DNA from: an uncultured beta proteobacterium
Lineage (GTDB): Bacteria; Pseudomonadota; Gammaproteobacteria; Burkholderiales; Burkholderiaceae_C
Assembly (NCBI GenBank): GCA_903822435.1
Contig: CAIJPE010000226.1
Span: 1-40,500, forward strand
Direction of reading: 5' to 3'
DNA: 40,500 nucleotides
Shown here in pieces: positions 1-12,443 of the stretch. The notes under the pieces were generated by a model. That model searched no databases, was not told where the DNA came from, and was given only the letters and a program-made list of their open reading frames with translations. A program made the position numbers and the translations under genes. Each line of letters begins with the position of its first letter. The first letter of the stretch is position 1.

Positions 1-17
1 CCTCGTGGGGCAGTAGG

Positions 18-1184
18 GTGGGCGTCGGACCCTCGCCGTTGGAAGACCCGCACGCCATCCGGCATGCCGGCCGCGACTGGCTGTCCTTGGCCCTGATCGA
101 TTCCCGCAACCACCTGCTGCGGCTGCTGGGCGAGGACCCGAGCGCCACGGCCGTGGGCCTCGCGCTGCGGGCCGGGTGGTTCCAGGAGCACTGGATCTCG
201 CGCCACGTGCAGCGCCAACGGGGCGAGGCCTGCGACCCTGCCGGGCCGCGGCTGGCGGGCATCGAACCCCGGGCCGAGGCCTGGGTCCGCGGAGAGGCCG
301 CGTTGCCCACCCCCGAGGCGGCGCGCGGCTACCTGGCCGAGACCCTGGAGATCACGCTGGACTTGCTGGCCGCGGCCGGGGCCGACGACGCCTCGATGTA
401 CTTCTACCGACTCAGCCTGATGCACGAAGACCGCCTGGCCGAGACGATGGCCGAGGGCCTGCGGGAACGGGCCCCGCCGGTGCGCCAGGAGCGGGCGCCG
501 TTGTGGTTGCCGGCCCAGACCGTGATGCTGGGCTCGCCGCCCGACCGCGAGCCGCACGGCCTGGTGCCGCACAACGAGCGCTGGGCCCACCCGGTGGCGA
601 TGCCCGAGTTCGAGATCGATGCGCAGCCCGTGAGCTGGGGCCGCTACATCGAATTTGCCGAAGACGGCGGCTACGACCGGGCGGAATTCTGGAGCGACGC
701 CGGCTGGGAGTGGGCGCAAGCCGAAGGCCGCCGGGCGCCGCGCCATGTCGAACAGCTGCGCGGCGGGGTGGTGATCAGCCGCGGCACGCCACAGGCCCCC
801 GTGATGCAGCGCGCACCTGCCCTGCAGCCGGCCACCCACCTCAGCCGCCACGAGGCCGAGGCCTGGTGCCGCTGGGCCGGTCGCCGCCTGCCCACCGAGC
901 CCGAGTGGGAGCTCGCCGCGCGCAGCGGGGCAGGGCGCGGATTCGTCTGGGGCGATGTGCTGGAATGGGTGGGCGGCAGCGCGCGCGCCTGGCCCGGCGC
1001 CGGTTCGGCCCCGCCGGGCACGCTGGATGCATGTCCCCCCGTCGGCACGGTGGATCGCACCCGCGGTATCTTGCGGGGCGCGTCGTTCGCCACCCGACGG
1101 CGCTGGCACCATCCGATGGCGCGGCGCTTCGCCCCGCCACATGGCGATACGATGTTCAACGGTTTTCGCAGTTGCGCGCTCTGA
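18..1184 (+). CDS. SenA/EgtB-like SUMF1-domain protein, likely non-canonical
   Basis: This 388-residue protein has an N-terminal DinB-like half and a C-terminal formylglycine-generating-enzyme (SUMF1) half, starting near residue 160 and ending GFRSCAL. That architecture belongs to EgtB (ergothioneine synthase) and its selenium counterpart SenA. The C-terminal half, with HEAEAWCRWAGRRLPTEPEW and LRGASFATR, reads like Burkholderiales SenA-type proteins. The family's iron is held by three histidines, one in an AHIG-type motif and two in HxxxHxE. Here the first position is Arg51 (LRAGWFQE) and the second motif reads HEDRLAE, so only His136 remains and the other histidine is Leu140. It may be a divergent or inactive paralog. 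The GTG start lies just after a TAG at 14-16 that could end an upstream gene, but the frame is open to the window edge, so the true start may lie outside. Assignment to the SUMF1/EgtB superfamily is secure; the substrate is not. Confidence 0.75.
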   Translation: MGVGPSPLEDPHAIRHAGRDWLSLALIDSRNHLLRLLGEDPSATAVGLALRAGWFQEHWISRHVQRQRGEACDPAGPRLAGIEPRAEAWVRGEAALPTPEAARGYLAETLEITLDLLAAAGADDASMYFYRLSLMHEDRLAETMAEGLRERAPPVRQERAPLWLPAQTVMLGSPPDREPHGLVPHNERWAHPVAMPEFEIDAQPVSWGRYIEFAEDGGYDRAEFWSDAGWEWAQAEGRRAPRHVEQLRGGVVISRGTPQAPVMQRAPALQPATHLSRHEAEAWCRWAGRRLPTEPEWELAARSGAGRGFVWGDVLEWVGGSARAWPGAGSAPPGTLDACPPVGTVDRTRGILRGASFATRRRWHHPMARRFAPPHGDTMFNGFRSCAL

Positions 1185-1223
1185 CGTGCGCGCACGGCCC
1201 CCTGGTTCTCTGGAAGGTTCCCG

Positions 1224-1699
<476 letters not shown>

Positions 1700-1703
<4 letters not shown>

Positions 1704-4048
1704 GCGTCGTCATCGAAAGCACCCGCTTCGGCAGCGGGCAGTCCGTCCGCCGCGTGGAAGACCCCGCGCTGGTGCAGGGCCAGGGCCGTTTCACCGACGA
1801 CCACACCCTGCCCGGCCAGACCTACCTGGCCTTCGTGCGCTCCGACCGGGCGCACGCCCGCATCAAGGGCATCGACCTGTCGGGCGCCCAGGCCATGCCC
1901 GGCGTGGTGGCCTGCTTCACCGGGGCCGACCTCGTGGCCGCGGGCGTCAAGCCGATCGCCGTGGCCCCGGTTTTCAAGCGCCCCGACGGCCAGGCCCTGG
2001 CCAGCCCGACCAAGCGGGCCCTGGCGCACGAGTTCGTGCGATTCGCGGGGGATGCCGTGGCCGCGGTGGTGGCCGACTCGGCCGAAGCGGCGAAAGCCGC
2101 AGCCCTGGCCGTGATCGTCGACTACGACGACCTGCCCGCCGTGGGAGACGTGCTCAAGGCGGTCGAGCCTGGTGCGGCGGTGGTGTGGCCCGCTGCACCG
2201 GACAACATCGCCTGCGAGGCCTCTCACGGCGACGCCGCAGCCACGGCCGCGGCCTTCGAATCGGCCGCGCACCGGGTGAGCCTGGAGCTCGTCAACCAGC
2301 GCCTGGCGCCCAGCACGATGGAGCCGCGCAGCGTGCTGGCCTGGATGGACGCCGGCCGCCTGACGCTGCGCATGAGCAGCCAGATGCCCAGCGGTGTGCG
2401 CACGGCGCTGGCCGACACCATCCCCGGCCGCGACAAGGACAATGTCCGCGTGGTGGTCGGCGACGTGGGGGGCGGCTTCGGCATGAAGACCGGCATCTAT
2501 CCCGAGGACATCGTGGTGGCCTGGGCCGCGCTGCAGACCGGCCGGCCGGTCAAGTGGCAGGCCGAGCGGGTGGAAGATTTCCTCGCGGCCATCCAGGGCC
2601 GCGGCCAGGTCAGCCGGGCCGAACTCGCCCTGGACGCGCAGGGCAAGGTCCTGGGCCTGCGCGTGCGCACCCTGGCCAACGTGGGCGCCTATCCGTCCAC
2701 CACCGCCATCGTCATCCCGTTGATGATCGGCCCCTGGGTCAGCACCAGCATCTACGACATCCCGCTGATCAGCCTGAAGCTCACGGCGGTGCTCACCAAC
2801 ACCGCGCCCACGGGCGCCTACCGCGGCGCCGGGCGGCCGGAGGCCATCTACATCATCGAGCGGCTGTTCGACGCCGCAGCCCGCGAGATGCGTGTGGACG
2901 GCGCCGAACTGCGCCGCCGCAACATGATCCGTCCCGAGCAGATGCCCTATCGCAACCCGATGGCGCAGACCTACGACAGCGGTGCCTTCGAGCGCATCCT
3001 CGACCAGGGCCTGGTGCTGGCCGACTGGGGCGGCTACGCGGCGCGTGCGGCGGCCTCCAAGGCGCGTGGCAAACTGCGCGGCCGCGGCATCGCCACCTTC
3101 CTGGAGTGGACCGGCGGCAACGCGCTGGAAGAGAACGTGCGCGTGGACGTCACGGCCGATGGCTATATCGAGCTCACCTCGGCCACCATGCCGATGGGCC
3201 AGGGCATCGCCACCAGCTACGTGCAGTTGGCGCACGATGTGTTCGGCGTGCCCATCGAGCGCATCCGCGTTCTGCAGGGCGACACCGACCGCGCCAATGG
3301 CTTCGGCAGCGCGGGCAGCCGGTCGCTGTTCACCGGCGGCGCGGCCGTGCGGGTGGCCTCCGAGAAGACCATCGACGAAGCGAAAAAGCTGGCCGCCGAC
3401 GCGCTCGAAGCCGGCTCCGGAGACATCGAATACCGCGCCGGGCGTTTCACCGTGGCGGGCACCGACCTGGGCATCGGCCTCTTCGAATTGGCCGGCAGGC
3501 AGGAAGGCGCCCGGCTCGTCGCCAGCGCCGGCGCCACGGCCGGCGGCCCCAGCTGGCCGAACGGCTGCCACATCGCCGAGGTGGAAGTCGACGCCGCGAC
3601 CGGCGACGTGCAGGTGGTGGCCTACGCGTCGGTCAACGACATCGGCCGCGTGGTCAGCCCCACCATCGTGCAGGGGCAGGTCGAGGGCGGTGCGGTGCAA
3701 GGCATCGGCCAGGCGCTGAGCGAGCGCGTGGTGTACGACCCCGACAGCGCGCAGCTGCTGTCGGCCAGCTACATGGACTACGCCCTGCCTCGGGTGGATG
3801 GCTTCAAGGGCTTCAAGACGGCCTTCGACCAATCCGTGCCCTGCCTGACGAACACCCTGGGAGCCAAGGGCGTCGGCGAGCTGGGCACCATCGGTGCCAC
3901 GCCGGCGGTGGTCAATGCGGTGGTGGACGCGCTGGCTTCGGCGGGGCAGGGCCGCGCGGCCGAAAAGCTGCAGATGCCGCTGACCTCCGAGGTGGTGTGG
4001 CGCGGCCTGCGCGGCGATTACGGCCCGGGGATGGTCATTCCAGCCTGA
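1700..4048 (+). CDS. Molybdenum hydroxylase large subunit (CoxL/XdhB-like, AYRGAGR type)
   Basis: This 782-residue catalytic subunit of the xanthine oxidase family binds molybdopterin cytosine dinucleotide and hydroxylates a substrate carbon. The N-terminal a/b hammerhead domain begins with RRVEDPALVQGQGRFTDD. Mo-cofactor motifs include GDVGGGFGMK and AYRGAGRPEA (around residue 373). The presumed catalytic base is the Glu in GAKGVGELG (about residue 727). True CO dehydrogenases carry AYxCSFR instead of AYRGAGR, so CO oxidation is not supported. I chose the ATG at 1700 because it overlaps the small-subunit stop (ATGA) and aligns with the family N-terminus; a longer reading from 1520 would run through the small-subunit gene. 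It ends 22 bp before the stop of the convergent CoxE-like gene. Substrate unknown. Confidence 0.93.
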
Positions 4049-4070
4049 GCCTGCGGCCTGGCGCGGCGGC

Positions 4071-5297
4071 TCATCCTGCCCTTCGGGGCTGGCCGCCGCC
4101 GGCCAGCACGGCGGACAACTCCTGCAGGCTTTGCAGGTTGTGCGCCGGCAGGAACAGGTCCACGTGCGGCAGCATCGCCTTGATGCCGGCGGCCCGCGGC
4201 TGGAAGGCGTCGAAGCGCAGCAGCGGATTCAGCCACACCAGCCGGCGGCAGCTCTTGTGAAGCCGCTCCATCTCGAAGCGCAGCTGTTCGCACCGAGGGT
4301 CGTCCGGCGTGCCGTGCTCCAGCCCGTCGGAGATCAACAGCACCGTCGCCCGGCCGCTCAAGGTGCGGCGCGCCCAGTGCTGGTTGAACTCGTGCAGGCA
4401 GGCGCTGATGCGCGTGCCGCCCGACCAGTCCTGCACATCGCTGACCACGCGGGCCACGGCCACGTCCGGGTCGCGCTGGCGCAAGGCGCGCGTGGTGCGG
4501 GTCAGGCGTGTGCCGAAGACGAAGCTCTCCACCCGCGTCTGTCCGCCGCCGGTCAGGGCGTGGGTGAAGTGCAGCAGCATGCGCGAGTAGCGGCTCATCG
4601 AGCCCGAGATGTCGGCCAGCACCAGCAGCGGGGCCGGACGCACGCGGGCGCGCCGCCAGCGCATCTGCCAGAGTTCGCCGCCGTGGCGCGCCAGCGCCTG
4701 CAGCGTGGCTCGGCCATCCGGGCGGCCCGGGTGCGGCGCGGGCTCGGTGCGCCGCGTGGTGATGGGCTCCAGCAGGGGCGCCATCGTGCGCAGCAGCTTT
4801 TGCGCCGCACGCCACTCATCGGCCGTCATCGTCTCGAAGTCGGCCTTGCGCAGCAGCTCGCGGTCGTTCCAGGTCAGGCTGGCGTCGACGTCGATCTTCT
4901 CCGGCGGTGGCGGCGGGTTGGGTGCGTGCGGCTGGTGCGGGAACAGCGCCTCACCCAGGCGGCGGTTCTCGGGCGGTGGTGCCACTTCGGTCTTGGCCTG
5001 GACGCGGGGCAGCAGCAGCGCCATCATGCGGCCCGCGAGGTCGGGGTCGCGCCAGAACAGCGTGAAGGCCTGGTCGAACAGCTCGCGGTGCTCCACCCGG
5101 TCGAGCAGGCAGGCCGCCAGCGTGTCGTGGAAGTCCTGGCGCGACTCCAGCCCGGCCACCTGCAGGGCGTTCAACGCCAACTGGATGCGGTCGGTGGGCA
5201 GCGGCATGCCCGCCTGCCGCAGCACGCGGCCGAAGTGCATGACGTTCTCGGCCAGGTGGCCGGGCAGGGCGGAGCCGGGCGGGGCGCGCAGCAGCAT
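4071..5297 (-). CDS. coxE: VWA-domain protein, CoxE family
   Basis: The CoxE-type VWA protein (408 residues) works with a MoxR AAA+ ATPase, encoded immediately upstream, to mature or metallate molybdenum hydroxylases. The C-terminal half is a VWA domain with an intact MIDAS signature, LVLADISGSMSRYS (DxSxS), a TRI threonine in SGGTRISACLHEF and ISDGLEHGTPDD. The N-terminal half (about residues 1-200) is helical with a proline-rich linker (PHAPNPPPPPEK). It is the last gene of a minus-strand operon and starts 13 bp after the ATPase stop. In Oligotropha, CoxD and CoxE are needed to assemble the [CuSMoO2] centre. Here the enzyme is not a true CO dehydrogenase, so the pair presumably serves general cofactor maturation. 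That role is inference from the family. Confidence 0.88.
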   Translation of the reverse strand: MLLRAPPGSALPGHLAENVMHFGRVLRQAGMPLPTDRIQLALNALQVAGLESRQDFHDTLAACLLDRVEHRELFDQAFTLFWRDPDLAGRMMALLLPRVQAKTEVAPPPENRRLGEALFPHQPHAPNPPPPPEKIDVDASLTWNDRELLRKADFETMTADEWRAAQKLLRTMAPLLEPITTRRTEPAPHPGRPDGRATLQALARHGGELWQMRWRRARVRPAPLLVLADISGSMSRYSRMLLHFTHALTGGGQTRVESFVFGTRLTRTTRALRQRDPDVAVARVVSDVQDWSGGTRISACLHEFNQHWARRTLSGRATVLLISDGLEHGTPDDPRCEQLRFEMERLHKSCRRLVWLNPLLRFDAFQPRAAGIKAMLPHVDLFLPAHNLQSLQELSAVLAGGGQPRRAG

Positions 5298-5310
5298 CGG
5301 CGTCTGTCGG

Positions 5311-6225
5311 TCAGACCCTGGCTTCGGACTCGTGGCGCATCTGCTCCAGCAGCCGCGTGGCCTCGCTGCCTTGCACCTTGGCGATGTCGTCCTGGTACTT
5401 CAGCAGCACGCCCAGGGTGTGGTTGATGGTCTCGGGGTCCAGCACCAGCGCATCGAGTTCCATCAGGGCCCGCGTCCACTCGATGGTCTCGGCGATGCCC
5501 GGCAGCTTGTAGAGCTCGATCTTGCGCAGGCGCTGCACGAAGTCGACGATCTCAGCGGCCAGCTTCTGCGGGGCGCCCGGCACGCGGCGGGACAGGATCT
5601 CGGCCTCGCGCTGGGCGTCGGGGAATCCTACCCAGTGGTAAAGGCAGCGGCGCTTGACGGCGTCGTGGATCTCGCGCGTGCGGTTGCTGGTCAGCACCAC
5701 GATGGGCGGCTCCTTGGCCTTGACCGTGCCGAACTCGGGGATGGTGATCTGGAAGTCGCTGAGCACTTCGAGCAGGAAGGCCTCGAAGGGTTCGTCGGCG
5801 CGGTCGAGTTCGTCGATGAGCAGCACCGGCGGCACGGGCTGCGCAGGGTCGATGGCCTGGAGCAGCGCCCGTCGGATCAGGAAGCGGTCGGAGAACAGCT
5901 CCTGCGAGAGCTGCCCGCGGGTGGAGCCTTCGGCCTCGCCCAGGCGGATTTCCAGCATCTGGCGGGCGTAGTTCCACTCGTAGGCGGCGCCGGCCAAGTC
6001 CAGGCCCTCGTGACACTGCAGGCGGATCAGCGGCCGGCCCAGCATGGCGGCCAGCGTCTTGGCGATCTCGGTCTTGCCGGTGCCGGGTTCGCCTTCCAGG
6101 AACAGCGGGCGCTGCAGCCGCAGGGCCAGGAAGACGGTGGTGGCCAGTGCGCGCTCGGGGACGTAATCCAGCGCCAGCAGCCGCGCGGCCGTGTCGTCGA
6201 TGCTGGTGGGCAGGGCGGTGTTCAT
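5311..6225 (-). CDS. coxD: MoxR-family AAA+ ATPase (CoxD-like)
   Basis: This is a 304-residue MoxR-type AAA+ ATPase. Walker A is GEPGTGKTE, Walker B is LLIDELDRAD, sensor 1 is the Asn in VVLTSNRTRE, and the arginine-rich segment is KRRCLYHW. MoxR proteins act as chaperone-like ATPases paired with VWA proteins, and CoxD in CO-dehydrogenase clusters helps mature the molybdenum active site. The gene lies between the FAD subunit and coxE on the minus strand, with 97 bp to the former and 13 bp to the latter. I chose ATG 6225 (MNTALPTS) because the residues upstream of it, from 6276, do not look like family sequence. MoxR membership is sure. The CoxD name rests on gene order. Confidence 0.88.
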   Translation of the reverse strand: MNTALPTSIDDTAARLLALDYVPERALATTVFLALRLQRPLFLEGEPGTGKTEIAKTLAAMLGRPLIRLQCHEGLDLAGAAYEWNYARQMLEIRLGEAEGSTRGQLSQELFSDRFLIRRALLQAIDPAQPVPPVLLIDELDRADEPFEAFLLEVLSDFQITIPEFGTVKAKEPPIVVLTSNRTREIHDAVKRRCLYHWVGFPDAQREAEILSRRVPGAPQKLAAEIVDFVQRLRKIELYKLPGIAETIEWTRALMELDALVLDPETINHTLGVLLKYQDDIAKVQGSEATRLLEQMRHESEARV

Positions 6226-6322
6226 GTCGTTGTGGGGGTGTCGCGATCGGCAAGCCTGCAAATGGAAACGCCGCACGCGTGTGCGGCGTTTCCAGGTTCA
6301 AGTTTGCCGGAAATTGCGAAAA

Positions 6323-7108
6323 TCAGCCGACGGCCCGAGCCGCCAGCACCGGGATCAATGCCGCGCGGTATTCGGCCGAGCCGTGCAGGTCGCTGTTGAG
6401 TTCAGTCGATGGCACGGTGGCACCGGCCAGAGCCGCTGCCGACCAGTTGGCGGCCAGCTTGGCTTCAAGGCCCGTGGCGCGGAACACCCCGCTGGCGCCG
6501 GCACCCGTCACGGCCACGCGCACGCCGGCCGGGCCCTTGCTGACGAACACGCCCACCAGGCTGAAGCGGCTGGCCGGCTGCTTGAACTTCTGCCAGCCGG
6601 CCTTCTCGGCCCTGGGGAACTTCACCGCAGTGATGATCTCGCCCTCGGCCAGGGCCGTGGTGTACAGGCCTGCGAAGAATTCGTCGGCTGTCAGCGTGCG
6701 CTGGTTGGTGTGGATGGTGGCGCCCAGGCCCAGCACGGCCGCCGGGTAGCAGGCCGCCGGGTCGTTGTTGGCCAGGCTGCCGCCGATGGTGCCGCGGTTG
6801 CGCACCTGCCGGTCGCCGATGTGGCCCGCCAGTTCGGCCAGGGCCGGAATGGCGGCCTGGACCTCCTTGGAGGCCGCCACCGCGGCGTGGGTGGTGCCCG
6901 CGCCGATGGTCACGCTGGTGGCATCCACCGTGATGCCCTTGAGCTCGGCCACGCCGGCCAGGTCGACGATGGCCGAAGGCGCCATCAGCCCGAGTTTCAT
7001 CGACTGCAGCAGGGTCTGGCCGCCGGCCATCAGCTTGGCGTCTTCCTGCAGCGACATGCGGGCGGCGTCGGCCACCGTGGTGGGGTTGTGATAAGCGAAA
7101 GCTTGCAT
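6323..7108 (-). CDS. coxM: Molybdenum hydroxylase FAD-binding subunit (CoxM-like)
   Basis: The medium subunit (261 residues) of a molybdenum hydroxylase carries FAD and hands electrons from the iron-sulfur subunit to the final acceptor. It starts MQAFAYHNPTTVADA, as CoxM proteins do. Both FAD-contact motifs are present: AGGQTLLQSMK near residue 29 and the glycine-rich RNRGTIGGSLANNDPAA near residue 105. A CO-dehydrogenase flavoprotein C-terminal domain follows. It is somewhat shorter than typical CoxM (about 260-290) but looks complete. The gene sits 18 bp downstream of the large-subunit gene. The window has only one such subunit for two S/L pairs, so it might serve both enzymes; that is speculation. 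Confidence 0.92.
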   Translation of the reverse strand: MQAFAYHNPTTVADAARMSLQEDAKLMAGGQTLLQSMKLGLMAPSAIVDLAGVAELKGITVDATSVTIGAGTTHAAVAASKEVQAAIPALAELAGHIGDRQVRNRGTIGGSLANNDPAACYPAAVLGLGATIHTNQRTLTADEFFAGLYTTALAEGEIITAVKFPRAEKAGWQKFKQPASRFSLVGVFVSKGPAGVRVAVTGAGASGVFRATGLEAKLAANWSAAALAGATVPSTELNSDLHGSAEYRAALIPVLAARAVG

Positions 7109-7126
7109 GGGGAATCCTTGTTGATG

Positions 7127-9478
<2,352 letters not shown>

Positions 9479-9492
9479 GGGTACTGCTCCGG

Positions 9493-9963
9493 TTAGGCGG
9501 TCATGGCCGCGGCGCCCTGCTGGACGGCCTTGACGATGTTCTGGTAGCCCGTGCAGCGGCAGAAGTTGCCTTCCAGCGCTTCGCGGATCTTGCCTTCGCT
9601 GCTGCAGTCGTGGTTCTTCACCAGGTCGACCGCGCTCATGACCATACCCGGGGTGCAGAAGCCGCACTGCAGGCCATGGCACTGGTTGAAGGCGGCCTGC
9701 ATCGGGTGCATGGCGCCGTCGGCGGCGGCCAGCCCTTCGATGGTGGTGATCGAAGCCCCGGCGGCCTGCACGGCCAGCATCGAGCAGGCCTTCACGGCCG
9801 CGCCGTTGAGGTGGATGGTGCAGGCGCCGCACTGGCCCGTGTCGCAGCCCGAGTGGGTGCCGGTCAGGCGCAGGTGCTCGCGGATGAACTCCACCAGCAG
9901 CGTCTGTGGCGCGACGTCGCGTGAGACGGCGGCGCCGTTGACGGTCAGAGTAAGTAGGGCCAT
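9493..9963 (-). CDS. coxS: Molybdenum hydroxylase small subunit, 2x[2Fe-2S] (CoxS-like)
   Basis: This 156-residue iron-sulfur subunit is the first gene of the minus-strand operon coxS-coxL-coxM-coxD-coxE. The plant-type cluster is GCDTGQCGACTI plus the Cys in KACSMLAVQ. The second cluster is CGFCTPGMVM and LEGNFCRCTGY. ATG 9963 is preceded by a clear Shine-Dalgarno (AAGGAG read on the minus strand, about 9976-9981). The open frame upstream to 10110 encodes a Cys/Arg-rich stretch unlike the family. The promoter should lie in 9964-10154, where I see only a weak TATCCT-like -10. The protein closely resembles the + strand small subunit at 1224-1703, suggesting an old duplication or two related enzymes. 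Confidence 0.93.
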   Translation of the reverse strand: MALLTLTVNGAAVSRDVAPQTLLVEFIREHLRLTGTHSGCDTGQCGACTIHLNGAAVKACSMLAVQAAGASITTIEGLAAADGAMHPMQAAFNQCHGLQCGFCTPGMVMSAVDLVKNHDCSSEGKIREALEGNFCRCTGYQNIVKAVQQGAAAMTA

Positions 9964-10154
9964 GTCTTCCGATCTCCTTGGGGTGGGCGGCAGCCTGCGG
10001 GCGTGCCCAGCGTCAGTGGGTTGCATCCATGCACCCGAGAACCTCCGGCAGCAGCAGGCCGGATGCCGTCGAGAGCAGCGCAGGCGAGGATAGGCTTCCC
10101 ATGCTGCCACGCATCAGGGAAACCGAGGATTCATGCGGGTCGGCCGGTGGCCGA

Positions 10155-10811
10155 TCAGTCGTGCGAATGTGGAGCACGCCACCCGGCGCGCAGATCCAGT
10201 GTCTCGGATTTGCGCACCACGGGCTCGTAATCCATGTCCCCGAAATCCGCGGCGTCCAGGTGCAGGTAATCCGCCGACCGCTCGCCGGGCAGCGGCCAGA
10301 CGGCGGGCGCCGCGGGAAACTGCGCCACGAGCCGGATGCGCGTGAGCGTGCCGTCGGCCGAGCGGCGCTCCAGGTGCAGCGGCAAATCGAGGCGGCGGCT
10401 CCAGCCCACGCGCTGCCGGCTGCCGGCGGCCGCGGGCTCCTGCGGGTCGACGAAGCACGACAGCACCATCCAGTCGGGCCGGACATTCAACGTGGCCAGC
10501 TCACCGGGGCTGTAGTCCACGACCTGCCGGTCGGCGTGGAAGACGCGCTGAAAGCCGATGCGCCCGGCCGCGTCGCGGTTCCAGATCTCGTCCACCTCGC
10601 CCTTGAGCAGGGCCACCTGCCGGGCGTCGCGGATGAAGGTCCAGGTCTGCTCGCGCACAGGTGTCGCGGTGCCGGCCGGCGGGGTCACCCGCACCTGGAA
10701 GCGGGCGGCCAGCGGCGCCGCGCCGGGCTCGCAGCGCCCCGTGGGGCCCGCCGCCAGCGCCGAACCCGCCATCAGGGCTGCAGCCACCGCCGCCGCCAGG
10801 CTAGAAGCCAT
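10155..10811 (-). CDS. Exported hypothetical protein downstream of alkaline phosphatase
   Basis: I do not recognise this 218-residue protein. Its N-terminus, MASSLAAAVAAALMAGSALAAG, is a plausible Sec signal peptide with cleavage after ALA, so it probably acts in the periplasm. The mature part mixes beta-strand-like segments (TWTFIRDARQVALLKGEVDEIW) with several Trp and Asp residues and only two cysteines. Its start overlaps the last 11 bases of the alkaline phosphatase gene, so the two are probably co-translated and functionally linked, for example as an accessory periplasmic factor. That link is inference from position only. The 190 bp between it and coxS (9964-10154) hold no other gene. 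Confidence 0.7.
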   Translation of the reverse strand: MASSLAAAVAAALMAGSALAAGPTGRCEPGAAPLAARFQVRVTPPAGTATPVREQTWTFIRDARQVALLKGEVDEIWNRDAAGRIGFQRVFHADRQVVDYSPGELATLNVRPDWMVLSCFVDPQEPAAAGSRQRVGWSRRLDLPLHLERRSADGTLTRIRLVAQFPAAPAVWPLPGERSADYLHLDAADFGDMDYEPVVRKSETLDLRAGWRAPHSHD

Positions 10812-12405
10812 AGGCCTCTCGCATGACGTGGAAGATCCAGTTCTGCTCCATCGAGCCGCGCACGAGATAGGCCTTCGGGCCGCGGGCGTAGATGGCGACG
10901 TCCTCGCCGCCGTGGGTTTCCGAGGCCAGCGGCACCAGCGCTTCCTGCAGGTATTCGAGCTGGGTGGTGTCCACGCTGCTCAGGTTCGGGCGCGCACCGG
11001 GCCGCGCACCAGGGCCGTTGGCATAGGCCAGCGTGGTGAAGGGCAGCTTGTGGCTGTCCAGGGTGGGCGCCAGGGCCCCGCCATCCCTGTTGGGCACTTC
11101 CTGCACCAGGCCCAGGATGTTGTTGCCGCGGCTCGGATAGCCGGCGATGGTGAAGGTGTGGCTGTGGTCGGCCGTCACCACGATCAGGGTGTCGTCCAGC
11201 TGGCCGGCGGCCTGCAGCACCTCCACCGTGCGGCGGATGGCGTTGGAGAACTCGATGGTCTCGATCAGCGCGCGCCGGGCGTTGCCGGCGTGGTGGGCAT
11301 GGTCGATGCGGCCGCCCTCCACGTGCAGGAAGAAGCCCTTGGGGTCCTTCATCAGCATGCGCAGCGCCTTGTCGGTCATCTCGGTGAGCGAGGGTTCGCC
11401 GGCAGGGTCGGTCGATCGGTCGGCCTCGTATTGCACGTGCGAAGGCTCGAACAGACCCAGCAGGTGGTGGGTCTTGGCCGGGTCGACGGCATCGAACTGG
11501 GCCTTGTTCCAGACATAGGCGGCCTGCGTGCCGCCGCGCGTGGCGATCCACTCCTCGGTCAGGTTGCGGCCGTCCAGGCGGCGGCCCTTCTGCGTGGGGT
11601 ACTCCGGGTCGAAGACGTCGGCGCCGCCCTGCTTGGCCGGCATGAAGTAGGTTCGGCCCCCGCCCAGGGCCACCTTCAGGCTGCTGCGCACGGCGGGGGA
11701 GAGCTCGATCAGTTGGCGGGCGATGTCCTTGACAGCGCCCGGCGCGCCGCGGCAAGGTGCGCCGGTGTTGATGTCGGTGGCCGAGAGGTTGGAGTCGGCC
11801 TCCCAGTCGCGCACGGCGGTGTGGGCATACAGGGCGCCGGGCGTGGCGTGCGTGATCCGCGCCGTGGTGACGATGCCGGTGGCCTTGCCGTTCTCGGCCG
11901 CCAGCTCCAGGATGCTCTTGACCTTCTTGGCCTCGACCACCGTGGCGTTGCACTCGCCGCGCGACGTGGTGTGGTTGACCGAGAGCATGCCTTCTCGCGT
12001 CTTGTAGCCGGTGGAGATGGCCGTCATCGTCGGCGCCGAGTCCGAAGTCTGCTGATCCCACGAGTAGGTCTTGGACAGCGCGGTGTAGGGGAAGTTGTCG
12101 AAGGACAGCCGGTTCTCTTCGCCCGGCTTGCCCTGGAGTTGCCCTTCGAGGATGCGCGCGGCGGTGATGGTGGAGATGCCCATGCCGTCACCCACGAACA
12201 GGATCACATTGCGCGCCCGGCGCGCATCGTCCTTCTGCGCCTTGCTGCGCTCGATGAACGCAGTGCCGGCGTTGTACCAGTCGGCCACGGACTCCGGGCC
12301 CCGCACGGCCGGCGCGGGGGCAGCGGCCGTCTGGGCCTGTGCCAGGCCGGCCAGCGCCAGGGCCGCGGAACCCAGTGCGAGCCCGGCTGCGGTGGAACGG
12401 ATCAT
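10801..12405 (-). CDS. phoA: Alkaline phosphatase, PhoA family
   Basis: The 534-residue precursor is a periplasmic phosphomonoesterase that releases phosphate from organic esters. The signal peptide is MIRSTAAGLALGSAALALAG, ending AQAQ. Metal and catalytic residues of the PhoA superfamily are visible: the Asp in LFVGDGMG, the phosphorylated Ser in TSDSAPTMTA, EGGRIDHAHHAGN, TADHSHTF and the late His in SETHGGEDVAIYARGP. ATG 12405 is chosen because GGAG precedes it by about six bases and it starts the signal peptide; the ATG at 12423 lacks this. A -10-like TATAGT lies at 12444-12449 on the minus strand. It stands at the edge of a group of lipid-phosphorus genes, suggesting phosphate-limitation control. 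It is longer than E. coli PhoA (471), as in many proteobacterial relatives. Confidence 0.92.
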   Translation of the reverse strand: MIRSTAAGLALGSAALALAGLAQAQTAAAPAPAVRGPESVADWYNAGTAFIERSKAQKDDARRARNVILFVGDGMGISTITAARILEGQLQGKPGEENRLSFDNFPYTALSKTYSWDQQTSDSAPTMTAISTGYKTREGMLSVNHTTSRGECNATVVEAKKVKSILELAAENGKATGIVTTARITHATPGALYAHTAVRDWEADSNLSATDINTGAPCRGAPGAVKDIARQLIELSPAVRSSLKVALGGGRTYFMPAKQGGADVFDPEYPTQKGRRLDGRNLTEEWIATRGGTQAAYVWNKAQFDAVDPAKTHHLLGLFEPSHVQYEADRSTDPAGEPSLTEMTDKALRMLMKDPKGFFLHVEGGRIDHAHHAGNARRALIETIEFSNAIRRTVEVLQAAGQLDDTLIVVTADHSHTFTIAGYPSRGNNILGLVQEVPNRDGGALAPTLDSHKLPFTTLAYANGPGARPGARPNLSSVDTTQLEYLQEALVPLASETHGGEDVAIYARGPKAYLVRGSMEQNWIFHVMREAYGF

Positions 12406-12443
12406 GATGGACTCCAGAGTCATTGCCGATTTGCGACGGCGGC

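Noticed and set aside
1..16. Last four codons and TAG of a possible upstream gene
   Set aside because: Too short to assign; it only helps to support the GTG at 18 as a start.
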